64,000 nt of DNA from NCBI RefSeq assembly GCF_029544075.1, contig NZ_JAJQJH010000015.1, positions 1-64,000 of the forward strand, in the 5' to 3' direction. Below are positions 53,033-61,629 of this stretch, piece by piece. The position numbers and the translations under genes are program-made. The notes beneath the pieces were generated by a model, which searched no databases, had not been told where the DNA came from, and saw nothing but the letters and a program-made list of their open reading frames with translations. Numbering within the stretch: position 1 is the first letter of the stretch; the number at the start of each line of letters is the position of its first letter. The stretch is from Chromohalobacter canadensis (GTDB lineage Bacteria > Pseudomonadota > Gammaproteobacteria > Pseudomonadales > Halomonadaceae).

Positions 53033-54202
53033 TCAAGTATCGACGTCGCCATGCAGGCACCGGCCTGCGACGAAGATCCGCTGGGGGCGCAGGGCGCGAT
53101 CGAGCAAGGTAATATCGGCATCGAAGCCCAGCGCCAGGCGCCCCTTGTGGGCATGCAGGCCCAACACGTGTGCGACGTTAGCGGTCAGCAGCCCCAGCGC
53201 CGACTCGAGTGGCAATACCTCCTCCTGCACGAGCCGTTGCCAGTCCGCGATCAGCGCCGTATTGCGCGCCACCTGCATGCCCACATAGGCGCCATCGGCG
53301 TCGAACTCCGGCAGGCTGCCATTGCAGTCGGAACTCAGGGTGATGCGTGTCGACGGAACGCCACGTGCCAGGAGTCGCGACACTGCGTCGAAGGCGGATA
53401 GTCCGTCGCCCGCGTCTTCGAAGGCGGTGACATCCACGCTGGCACCAAACGCCAGCGCATAATCCGCCGCGTCCTCGAGCAGCTCAGGACGGCGATTCAC
53501 ATGGGTCGGGATGATCTGATCAGGTGGAAGCTCGGTCTCTTCAAGCAACTGGCGCAGAGGCGCCAAGCCGCGCTTGCCATCGCCGAGATGGAAATGACAA
53601 ATGCCTCGCTTGCCAGCCAGCATGGCGCCGACGCGCGCGTCGCTCACCAGCCGGGCGAGCTCATCCTGGCGCGGCTGGCTCGAGCGATGATCGGAGATGG
53701 CGATTTCCCCGACGCCGATGACCTCGGGGATCCACGCCAGATCGCGCTGAATGTCGCCAGTAAGCGTCGGCGGCGGCACACGATACGCGCCCGTATACAT
53801 GTAAGCCGTTAGTCCCTCGGCCGCGAGGCCGCGCACCGAGGCCAGTAAATCGGCCGGCGAACGGCTGATGCTGTCGGTACCCAGCACCCCGACGACCGTA
53901 CCGATGCCCATCGACGCGATGTCATGGGCGCTGATCGGCGGGCAGCGCGTACCGCAACCGCCCTCGCCCCCGCCGCCGGTGACATGCACATGCTGATCGA
54001 TAAAGGCGGGCACGGCGATCAGATCGCGCGCAACCACTTCCCGGATGGGCCAGCCACGGGGGACCTCGAGACCCTGTCCCAGCGCCACGATTTTCCCGCC
54101 GGCCATGAGAATGTCGGTAGCCGCCAGTCGTTCGGGCGCAAACGCCTCGCCGACACGCAGCAGGGTCATCGTACCGGCGGGGCGTGCCTGACCCGGCCTC
54201 AT
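53033..54202 (-). CDS. iadA: Isoaspartyl dipeptidase (beta-aspartyl peptidase)
   Basis: A 389-residue amidohydrolase-fold zinc enzyme that splits beta-aspartyl dipeptides. The binuclear metal site is visible as QHVHVTGGGGEGG, the His of HFHLGDGKRGL, PTHVNR and the Asp of SSDCNGS. In this operon its likely substrate is beta-Asp-Arg released by cyanophycinase, giving free aspartate and arginine. The start at 54202 overlaps the cphA stop (ATGA), with AGGGG upstream; an internal ATG at 54169 is less well supported. It is the last gene of cphB-cphA-iadA. Confidence 0.94.
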   Translation of the reverse strand: MRPGQARPAGTMTLLRVGEAFAPERLAATDILMAGGKIVALGQGLEVPRGWPIREVVARDLIAVPAFIDQHVHVTGGGGEGGCGTRCPPISAHDIASMGIGTVVGVLGTDSISRSPADLLASVRGLAAEGLTAYMYTGAYRVPPPTLTGDIQRDLAWIPEVIGVGEIAISDHRSSQPRQDELARLVSDARVGAMLAGKRGICHFHLGDGKRGLAPLRQLLEETELPPDQIIPTHVNRRPELLEDAADYALAFGASVDVTAFEDAGDGLSAFDAVSRLLARGVPSTRITLSSDCNGSLPEFDADGAYVGMQVARNTALIADWQRLVQEEVLPLESALGLLTANVAHVLGLHAHKGRLALGFDADITLLDRALRPQRIFVAGRCLHGDVDT

Positions 54203-56835
54203 GGTCGTGCCCCTTCGACACCATTCGGTGTCAGCGACTCGAAACGCCGCCCGCGCAAACGCTCGGTGACGGCATCGACATCATCCACCAGCAACACCAG
54301 CAGATCGCCCTCGGCGGCCTCGTCGAGCGCCCGATCAACCGCATCGAGTTCTTGCATGACGGTCTCGACCCGACACCCGTTCGACACCGACGCCGCGCCC
54401 GCACGCAGCAAGTCGACAGTCTCGCCCGCGGGACGCCCACGCGGGACGGTATCGCAGAGAAAGACGATGTCATGCATCTTGGCGAGCAACGCGCCCAGCG
54501 CGAACAGATCCTCGTCACGCCGATTGCCTGGGGCACTGGCCACGCCGATGCGCCGTTGCGCCGGAATGCTTCTCACCAGCTCGCTCAAGGCCTCGAGTGC
54601 CGGCACGTTGTGACCATAGTCGATCAGCACCTTCACGCCACCGGCATCGATCAGGTTGGTGCGCCCAGGGTTCTGCCCCGGCGTCGGATGGAAGGTCTGC
54701 AAGCCCAGTTGTATATCGGCGATACTCAGCCCCAGCGCATGGGCCGCGGCACTCGCCGCCAGGGCATTGGCGATATTGAAGCGCGCGAACCCGTCGAAGG
54801 TGATAGGCGCGTTCGTGACGGGAAGCACCTCGGCCACCACCTGGCCTTGCAGCATCACGATATGGCCGTGATGCACCGTGAAAGCGACGCCATGGTCGCT
54901 CACATGCTCGCGTATGACCGGCGAGTCGGGGTCCAGCGTGAAGTAGATGATGTCGCCACGCGCCCATTCGCCACTCGCCAGCACGCGCGGATCGTCGGCA
55001 TTGAGCACCGCGGTGCCCGATTCGCCGACCGCATCGATCACCACGCTCTTGCAGCGTGCCAGTTCGTCCAGGGTATGAATGTCGCTCTCGCCCAGATGAT
55101 CGCTGGCAATGTTCAACAACACGCCGACCTGGCATTCATCGAACCCCAATCCCCGGCGCATGATGCCGCCACGCGCAACCTCGAGCACGGCATACTCGAC
55201 GGTGGGCTCGCGCAGGACGGTCGCGGCGGCCTGCGGGCCGCTGTAGTCGCCACGCATGATAACGTGATTGTCGATCTCGATGGCCCCCGTGCACGCCGTG
55301 CCGACACTGCGCCCCGCCTGACGTAGTAAATGCGAGATCAGGCGGACCGTCGTCGTCTTACCGTTGGTGCCGGTGACCGCCACGATGGGGATGCGACCAT
55401 TATTCTCGCTCTCCGGAAATAGCATATCGACCACATGATCGCCGACGTCCCGGCCAGTGCCGTGGGTCGGGGAAAGATGCATGCGAAAACCCGGCCCGGC
55501 GTTGACCTCGACCACCGCCGCCGATTGCTCCTCCAGCGGGCGCGTCAGCGTCTCGGCAAGCAGGTCGATGCCGATGATATCGAGGCCCACCAGACGGGCG
55601 ATACGCTCCGCCGTGTAGGTCACCTCGGGATGCACATCCTCGGTGACGTCCGTCGCCGTGCCACCAGTGCTCAAATTCGCAGTCGGCTTGAGATAGACGA
55701 CCTCGTCGCTTGAGATAACGCTATCCAGCGTCAGGTTCTGCTGCGCCAGCAGCCGAAGCGTTTGTGCGTCGACATCGATTTGCGTCAGCAGGTTTTCATG
55801 GCCGATGCCACGGCGCGGGTCGCCGTTCTCATTGTCGATCAATGCTTGCAGCGTGCTCTTGCCATCGCCGACCACGTGGGCCGGACGCCGCCTGGCCGCC
55901 GCCACGAGCTTGCCGTCAATCACCAGCAGCCGGTGATCCTCTCCCCGGATATACTGCTCGATGATAACCGCCTCGTTGTGGCCGGACGCGACCGCAAAGG
56001 CGTTTTCCAAGGCCTGGTCATCCTCGATGTCCGTGCTGACACCACGACCGTGGTTGCCGATCAACGGTTTAACGACGACCGGGTAGCCGATTTGATGCGC
56101 CGTTTCGAGTGCCTCGTCACGTGAATGACACACATGTCCGCGCGGTACAGGGATACCCGCTTCGCCGAGAATCCGCTTGGTCCAATCCTTGTCATGAGCG
56201 ATGCCATGGCCAATCAGGTTCGTACGGCAGGTCACCGTCGCCTGAAAGTGTTGTTGGCGATAACCATGCCCTAATTGTACGTAACTAGTGTCTTCGTCGA
56301 GGCGCGCATAGGGAATTCCACGGCGCTGCGCGGCCGCCACGATCGAAGCGGTCGATGGCCCCAGCATGTGTGCGTCACGTACATCCTTGAGGCGGGCGAT
56401 GATCGCCTCGATATCGCTATCTTCGCCCGCGAACAGCCGGGTAACGACCTCCACCGCCTCGACCCCGGCCGCCAGGCCACATGCCTCATCGCGGTAGCGA
56501 TAGACGACGTTGTAGATCCCCGTCTCGTAGGAATCGACCGTCTTGCCATACCCAACCGAGAAGCCGATCAGATTCTGCAACTCGATCGCCACATGCTCGA
56601 CGACATGGCCGGCCCAGGTACCCCGTGTCAGCCTTTCCAAAAAGCCTCCGGGCCGCCCCACCGAGCAGCGATGCTCCGCGAGGGTCGGCAAAAGCCGGGA
56701 GGTACGCTCGACGATACCGGGCACGGTGTCACTTGGCTGCGCCTCGAGTTCCTCGATATCCAGGCGCATAAAAATCGCCGGGTAGCGACTGTAATAGTTC
56801 GGCCCGCGCAACGCGCGATGCTCTAGAATCTTCAT
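54199..56835 (-). CDS. cphA: Cyanophycin synthetase
   Basis: An 878-residue enzyme that polymerises aspartate and arginine into cyanophycin granules (multi-L-arginyl-poly-L-aspartate) using ATP. Three parts are visible: the N-terminal CphA domain (1-160, starting MKILEHRALRGPNYYSRYP), an ATP-grasp domain that adds Asp (about 200-470, VVVKPLIGNHGRGVSTDIED), and a Mur-ligase-like domain that adds Arg (about 480-870, VTGTNGKTTTVRLISHLL). The length matches the CphA1 family. It overlaps cphB by 4 bases upstream and iadA by 4 bases downstream, so the three are tightly coupled. Synthesis and breakdown enzymes being on one transcript suggests activity-level control. Confidence 0.96.
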   Translation of the reverse strand: MKILEHRALRGPNYYSRYPAIFMRLDIEELEAQPSDTVPGIVERTSRLLPTLAEHRCSVGRPGGFLERLTRGTWAGHVVEHVAIELQNLIGFSVGYGKTVDSYETGIYNVVYRYRDEACGLAAGVEAVEVVTRLFAGEDSDIEAIIARLKDVRDAHMLGPSTASIVAAAQRRGIPYARLDEDTSYVQLGHGYRQQHFQATVTCRTNLIGHGIAHDKDWTKRILGEAGIPVPRGHVCHSRDEALETAHQIGYPVVVKPLIGNHGRGVSTDIEDDQALENAFAVASGHNEAVIIEQYIRGEDHRLLVIDGKLVAAARRRPAHVVGDGKSTLQALIDNENGDPRRGIGHENLLTQIDVDAQTLRLLAQQNLTLDSVISSDEVVYLKPTANLSTGGTATDVTEDVHPEVTYTAERIARLVGLDIIGIDLLAETLTRPLEEQSAAVVEVNAGPGFRMHLSPTHGTGRDVGDHVVDMLFPESENNGRIPIVAVTGTNGKTTTVRLISHLLRQAGRSVGTACTGAIEIDNHVIMRGDYSGPQAAATVLREPTVEYAVLEVARGGIMRRGLGFDECQVGVLLNIASDHLGESDIHTLDELARCKSVVIDAVGESGTAVLNADDPRVLASGEWARGDIIYFTLDPDSPVIREHVSDHGVAFTVHHGHIVMLQGQVVAEVLPVTNAPITFDGFARFNIANALAASAAAHALGLSIADIQLGLQTFHPTPGQNPGRTNLIDAGGVKVLIDYGHNVPALEALSELVRSIPAQRRIGVASAPGNRRDEDLFALGALLAKMHDIVFLCDTVPRGRPAGETVDLLRAGAASVSNGCRVETVMQELDAVDRALDEAAEGDLLVLLVDDVDAVTERLRGRRFESLTPNGVEGARP

Positions 56836-57686
56836 GTATTGCGCCTCCCTGCCAATACCGTTTCGAGCTCATCTGCCACCAGGTAACGTCGCGCATCGAC
56901 ATCGTAGCCGTGACCGCTGACCATGGCGTGCAGGATCATGTTTTCGACGGCGACGGGCTCGCCCATTTCCAATTCCGAGATATTCGAACTCGCGAGATCC
57001 CGGCTATCGATGATGATGACATGCCCCGGCCCGATGGTTTCGAGCACACGGTTGGGATAGATAATGACGGCAGCGTCCTCACCGAGGCCGATGCCCAGTT
57101 GCTCGGGATTGCTGGCACCGACTTCCATCAGGCGAGTGAATCGCCCCCGTTCGAGGAAATGGCTGTCGATGATCATGCCACGTACGAATCCGAGTCCGAA
57201 GGTCATGTTCACCGCGCCCTTGCGCAAGGCATCCGACGCCGCACCGTTGTAGATCATGGTGCTGGGCATCGCCGCCGCGCCCGCGCTGGTGCCCGCTACC
57301 ACAGCGCCCACTCGCAAGCGCTCGCGGATGGCACGCAACGTGGCGGAGCCTCCCAGCACAGTGGTCAGGCGCAGTTGGTCGCCCCCGGTGAAGAAGATCA
57401 CCCCACTGCGCTGAATCAAACGGGCATTGTCGACATCGGCGGCTTGCTGACGATCCTGAATATTCAGTGCATGCACCTGGCTCGCACCCAGCCGACGGAA
57501 AGCCGCTTCATAGCTGGGCAAGAGCTGTTCGGGAATACTGCTCGCCGTGGCGATGACGGCCACTTCGCGACTGTCCTCGGGCGCCAGTTCGAAAACACGC
57601 TTGAGAATGGCAAGTTCGGAGGTTTTGTCCTCGGCACCGCCAATGGCCACGATATGGCCGCATACGGTAGGGGGTCGTGACGTCAT
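56832..57686 (-). CDS. cphB: Cyanophycinase
   Basis: A 284-residue serine exopeptidase (family S51) that cuts cyanophycin into beta-Asp-Arg dipeptides. The nucleophile is S134 in VVAGTSAGAAAM, with FFTGGDQLRL (about 99-108) and the His-containing DSHFLERGRFTRL segment. The start at 57686 is chosen because GAGAGG lies 4 bases upstream; the ATG at 57707 has no ribosome site. It is the first gene of the operon, with a perfect 8-bp-arm palindrome 44 bases ahead of the start. Confidence 0.95.
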   Translation of the reverse strand: MTSRPPTVCGHIVAIGGAEDKTSELAILKRVFELAPEDSREVAVIATASSIPEQLLPSYEAAFRRLGASQVHALNIQDRQQAADVDNARLIQRSGVIFFTGGDQLRLTTVLGGSATLRAIRERLRVGAVVAGTSAGAAAMPSTMIYNGAASDALRKGAVNMTFGLGFVRGMIIDSHFLERGRFTRLMEVGASNPEQLGIGLGEDAAVIIYPNRVLETIGPGHVIIIDSRDLASSNISELEMGEPVAVENMILHAMVSGHGYDVDARRYLVADELETVLAGRRNT

Positions 57687-58035
57687 ATTCCTCTCGCCGT
57701 TTAGCAACGCTGTTAAGGAAATGCTGAACCATTACCTCTTCTACAGGTAATGTCGTATCGCGTGACAATCGAACCCGATTCTTCACTTATAACAGCCCTA
57801 CCTCATCCCCGCCAGATTAATGCTCCCTTCCTCCCCGGACCATTCTTTTCCCGTAAAACAATGAGATTCTCGTTTATACTCGTTTTGGCTCAGCGCATTC
57901 GTCACAACACGCTATTCTGCAAACATTGACATCTCCCATTCCCAGTCTAAAAGGGTAGAACAACCAAGAGCGGTACGAACCATTGTGCTTCGGCTCACAG
58001 GATCCCAGCAGCCGAGCTTGCGCCAGGAGGCGATT
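57687..58035. promoter_or_regulatory. Divergent control region between cphB and the ATP-grasp gene
   Basis: A 349-bp gene-free, comparatively AT-rich region. It contains the palindrome at 57730-57752 near cphB and a possible sigma-70 promoter facing the ATP-grasp gene: TTGACA (57926-57931) and TAAAAG (57948-57953), 16 bp apart. No sigma-54-like element was found here, unlike the nitrate loci. Confidence 0.5.
57730..57752. promoter_or_regulatory. Operator-like palindrome upstream of cphB
   Basis: CATTACCT-CTTCTAC-AGGTAATG: two perfect 8-bp arms separated by 7 bp, centred 55 bp upstream of the cphB start codon. Size, symmetry and place suit a dimeric repressor or activator of the cyanophycin operon. 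No regulator gene is adjacent. Confidence 0.5.
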
Positions 58036-59337
58036 ATGAGCGACAGGAACGTGTTCGTTGTCGGGTTGGATGCACTTAACAGGAAGCGCTTGGAACATCT
58101 GCGCGGTGCCGAGCACTACCGGTTCCATGGCGTGATCGAACCCTCGGAGGTCTACGACACGGAGATCTTCCCCATCGAGGACATGCTGTCCCGGGCCGAG
58201 GCGCAGTTGAATGAATTCCAGGACCCGATCGATGCCATCGTCGGCTACATGGACTTCCCCGTGTCGACCATGTTGCCCCTACTCTGTGAGCGTTTCGGCA
58301 CGCGCTCCACCAGCCTGGAAAGCCTGCTCAAATGCGAGCACAAGTATTGGAGCCGATGCGTTCAACGCGAGGTGATCAGCGACTATATCCCGCGCTTCAC
58401 AGCGTTCGACCCCTTCGACCCTGAGGCACTGCATAAAATTGGTGAAGAAGGTCTTTACTTTCCCTTCTTCGTCAAACCCATTAAATCCTCGGGTTCACGC
58501 CTGGGTTTTCGCATCGAAAGCCCTGAAGATTTCGAACAGGCCATCTCACGATTATGCGAAGACATCGGAACGATTTCAGAACCCTTCAATTTCATTTTGG
58601 ACCACGCCAAACTATCTGAAGAAGTGCGCGCCATCGATGGCGGCTATTGCATGGCGGAAGAGATCATAGGTGGTTGGCAATGCACGGTAGAAGGGTATGT
58701 TTTCCAAGGTGATATCGTACCCTATGGCATCGTCGACTCGATTCGATATCCACAAGTTCTGAGCTTCTTCTATTATCGATATCCGTCGCGCCTTCCCGAT
58801 CATATTCAGGAAAAAATGCGAGAACTAACGCGCCAAGTCATGAAACATATCGGCTATGATAATGCCGCCTTCAACATCGAATATTTCTGGGACGAAGTAC
58901 AAGACCGCATCTGGCTATTGGAAATCAATACGCGTATCGCGCAATCGCATTGCGATCTATTCGAGAAGGTCGATGGGGTCAGTCACCAGCAGATAACGGT
59001 GGATCTGGCGCTAGGCCAACTGCCCGACATGCCCTATCGCCAAGGAGCGTTCAAGGTCGCGGCGAAATTCTTCTATCGGGTGTTCTTCGCCGACGCCACT
59101 ATTAGCCGCGTGCCGACGGAAGAGGAAATAGAAGCCTTGGAGAAAGCGTTTCCCGGCACCGTGATCGCGCTTCAAGCCGAGATCGGCACCCGGCTGTCCT
59201 CCCTTCCCGAGCAGGATAGCTACAGTTTCGCCCTGGCCTATATATGGATGGGCGCAGACGACGATACTGCGCTGGAAGAAAACTATGCGCGGCTCGCCGA
59301 GCAGCTACATTTCGAATTCGAGGAGATCATCGGCTAG
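58036..59337 (+). CDS. ATP-grasp family ligase of unknown substrate
   Basis: A 433-residue protein with an ATP-grasp fold like carboxylate-amine ligases. An N-terminal Rossmann-like domain (1-110, NVFVVGLDALNRKRLEHL) precedes the ATP-binding part: K147 in FFVKPIKSSGSRLGF, acidic EE at 208-209, E282 in NIEYF, and E296/N298 in LLEINTRIAQSH, the metal and nucleotide ligands. All needed residues seem present, so it is probably active and joins a carboxylate to an amine. AGGAGG lies 5 bases before the ATG at 58036. It is divergent from cphB and 38 bases upstream of a CocE-type hydrolase, its likely partner. I do not recognise a characterised orthologue. Confidence 0.8.
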   Translation: MSDRNVFVVGLDALNRKRLEHLRGAEHYRFHGVIEPSEVYDTEIFPIEDMLSRAEAQLNEFQDPIDAIVGYMDFPVSTMLPLLCERFGTRSTSLESLLKCEHKYWSRCVQREVISDYIPRFTAFDPFDPEALHKIGEEGLYFPFFVKPIKSSGSRLGFRIESPEDFEQAISRLCEDIGTISEPFNFILDHAKLSEEVRAIDGGYCMAEEIIGGWQCTVEGYVFQGDIVPYGIVDSIRYPQVLSFFYYRYPSRLPDHIQEKMRELTRQVMKHIGYDNAAFNIEYFWDEVQDRIWLLEINTRIAQSHCDLFEKVDGVSHQQITVDLALGQLPDMPYRQGAFKVAAKFFYRVFFADATISRVPTEEEIEALEKAFPGTVIALQAEIGTRLSSLPEQDSYSFALAYIWMGADDDTALEENYARLAEQLHFEFEEIIG

Positions 59338-59375
59338 CGCCTTACCACCCCAAACCTCATTCACGGGAGCACTGC

Positions 59376-61418
59376 ATGCACATCGTTCGCCATTTTCCCC
59401 GCCAGATTCACGAGGAGGAAGACTGGATCACGCTCGCCGATGGCTGCCGACTGGCCGTGCGTATTTGGCGCCCGATAGATGCCGAACGCGACCCCGTGCC
59501 GGCTATACTCGAGTATTTGCCTTACCGCAAGCGCGACCTGACGGCGATGCGCGATGCTCAGTCGCACGCTTACTGGGCCGGCCACGGTTACGCCGGGGTA
59601 CGCGTCGACATTCGCGGCAGTGGTGAATCGGATGGTGTGCTGCGAGATGAATACCTGCAACAGGAACTCGACGATGGCGTCGAAATCCTAAAGTGGCTGG
59701 GGCAACAAACGTGGTGCACCGGAAATGTCGGCATGATCGGCATTTCCTGGGGCGGCTTCAACGGCCTGCAAATCGCGGCGCTGCAGCCTCCCGAACTCAA
59801 GGCAGTCATCACCCTGTGCTCGACCGATGACCGCTACGCCGACGATGTCCACCATATGGGCGGCTGCCTGCTCGGCGACAACTTGTCATGGGCCTCGACC
59901 ATGTTCGATGCCAATGCCTGTCCGCCCGACCCGTTGCTCGTCGGCGAGCGCTGGCGTGAGATGTGGCAGGAACGCCTCGAGGACAGCGGCCTGTGGCTGG
60001 CCAAGTGGCTGCAGCATCAGCGCCGCGATGCCTACTGGAAGCACGGCTCCGTCTGCGAGGACTTCTCTCGCATCCGCTGCCCCGTGTACGCCGTAAGCGG
60101 CTGGGCCGACGGCTATTGCAACGCCGTTTTCCGCTTGCTGGCAGGACTCGACGTGCCACGCAAGGGCCTGGTGGGCCCTTGGGCGCACAAGTATCCCCAT
60201 CTGGGCGTACCGGGCCCTGCCATCGGCTTTCTGCAGGAATCGCTGCGCTGGTGGGATCACTGGCTGAAAGACAAGGACACCGGGATCATGGACGAACCGA
60301 TGCTGCGCGTCTGGATGCAAGAGTCGGTGCCGCCCTCGGCGCGCTATGAGACACGCCCTGGGCGCTGGGTGACTGAACCCAGTTGGCCATCGCCGCGCAT
60401 CGACATGCAGCCCTTCCGCCTGACCAGCGGCCACGACCTGCTGCCTATGGCGGCGGCCTCCACTCTCCCTGAGGACCACGACGAGACACCGCTTTCGATA
60501 CGCTCACCGCTATCGGTGGGGCTTTTCGCCGGCAAGTGGTGCTCCTACAACGCTCCGCCGGATCTGCCTCACGACCAACGCGACGAAGACGGCGGCGCGC
60601 TGGTTTTCCAGACGGCGCGACTCGACCAGGACATCGAAATCTGCGGGCAGCCCGTGGTCGAACTCGAGATAGAGGCCGACCAACCGGTGGCGATGGTCGC
60701 CATACGCCTCAGCGACATCGCCGAGGACGACAAGGCCACGCGAATTTCCTATGGTCTGCTCAACCTGACCCACCGTGACAGCGACGAACATCCTCAGCCA
60801 CTGGAACCGGGCAAGCGCTATCACGTGCGCGTGCTACTCAAGCATATTGCCCAGCAGTTCCCCGCAGGTAACGCCATTCGGCTGTCGATCTCGAGCAGTT
60901 ACTGGCCACTGGCTTGGCCTTCGCCGGCCCCGGTCAAGCTGACGATTCATCCCGCCGGCAGCCAGTTACTATTGCCATGTCGCACTCCCCAGCCCCAAGA
61001 AGAAGCTGCACTGCCTGCATTTGCGCCACCGGAAGCCGCCCCGCCGCTCGCCAGAACCCTGATACAACCCAGCCAGGAAACGTGGCGGGTGATACGCGAT
61101 CTCGCCAATGACCAAACCACGCTCGAAGTCATCAACGACGAGGGCACCTTCCGCCTGGATGACATCGACCTTGAACTCTCGGTGCGCATCACCGAACGCT
61201 ATACCTACGCCTACGGTAACTACGACAACATCAGCGGCTGGACGCAATGGGAGCGTTGTTTCCGGCGTGGCGACTGGGAAGTGCGCAGCGTGACGCGCAC
61301 CTTGATGACCTCCAGCACGGAAAGCTTCCGCGTGCGTGCCACCCTGGACGCCTACGAGAACGATAGCCGAGTCTTCGCCAAGAGCTGGGATGAGGAGATC
61401 CCGCGCGACCTCGTTTAG
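59376..61418 (+). CDS. CocE/NonD family serine hydrolase (X-Pro dipeptidyl-peptidase S15-like)
   Basis: A 680-residue alpha/beta-hydrolase with the three-part architecture of CocE and glutaryl-7-ACA acylases. Residues 20-330 form the hydrolase fold, with oxyanion-region RGSGESDG (80-87), nucleophile S124 in GISWGG, an Asp in VSGWADGYCNAVF and a His in GPWAHKYPHLG. A jelly-roll domain (about 390-560) and a C-terminal extension of roughly 110 residues follow. No signal peptide is seen, so it should be cytoplasmic. Such enzymes cut esters or amides at the N-terminus of small substrates. Pairing with an ATP-grasp ligase suggests make-and-break of the same amide or peptide. Confidence 0.85.
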   Translation: MHIVRHFPRQIHEEEDWITLADGCRLAVRIWRPIDAERDPVPAILEYLPYRKRDLTAMRDAQSHAYWAGHGYAGVRVDIRGSGESDGVLRDEYLQQELDDGVEILKWLGQQTWCTGNVGMIGISWGGFNGLQIAALQPPELKAVITLCSTDDRYADDVHHMGGCLLGDNLSWASTMFDANACPPDPLLVGERWREMWQERLEDSGLWLAKWLQHQRRDAYWKHGSVCEDFSRIRCPVYAVSGWADGYCNAVFRLLAGLDVPRKGLVGPWAHKYPHLGVPGPAIGFLQESLRWWDHWLKDKDTGIMDEPMLRVWMQESVPPSARYETRPGRWVTEPSWPSPRIDMQPFRLTSGHDLLPMAAASTLPEDHDETPLSIRSPLSVGLFAGKWCSYNAPPDLPHDQRDEDGGALVFQTARLDQDIEICGQPVVELEIEADQPVAMVAIRLSDIAEDDKATRISYGLLNLTHRDSDEHPQPLEPGKRYHVRVLLKHIAQQFPAGNAIRLSISSSYWPLAWPSPAPVKLTIHPAGSQLLLPCRTPQPQEEAALPAFAPPEAAPPLARTLIQPSQETWRVIRDLANDQTTLEVINDEGTFRLDDIDLELSVRITERYTYAYGNYDNISGWTQWERCFRRGDWEVRSVTRTLMTSSTESFRVRATLDAYENDSRVFAKSWDEEIPRDLV

Positions 61419-61440
61419 ACACTCATGGCGGCGACACCAG

Positions 61441-61461
61441 CCAAAAATTGCAATTTTTTGG
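61441..61461. repeat. AT-rich inverted repeat between the CocE and phoH genes
   Basis: CCAAAAATTG followed directly by CAATTTTTTGG, a near-perfect palindrome with one extra T, 22 bases past the hydrolase stop. It may act as a terminator without a loop sequence or as a protein site. The rest of the 211-bp gap shows nothing recognisable. Confidence 0.4.
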
Positions 61462-61629
61462 CGCTCGGCCATGCTTACGTCATACGACACGCGAAAGGAG
61501 AATGCCCGACACCCCACCTCGACCGGACTGTTTCGCAGGCGACGCTGACAAGGTGATTCGGGCGCCACATGCCCGCAACATCATCCTGTCAGGGTCGGAG
61601 AAGCCGTTAACCAAGGAGTGCTTCCCCCG

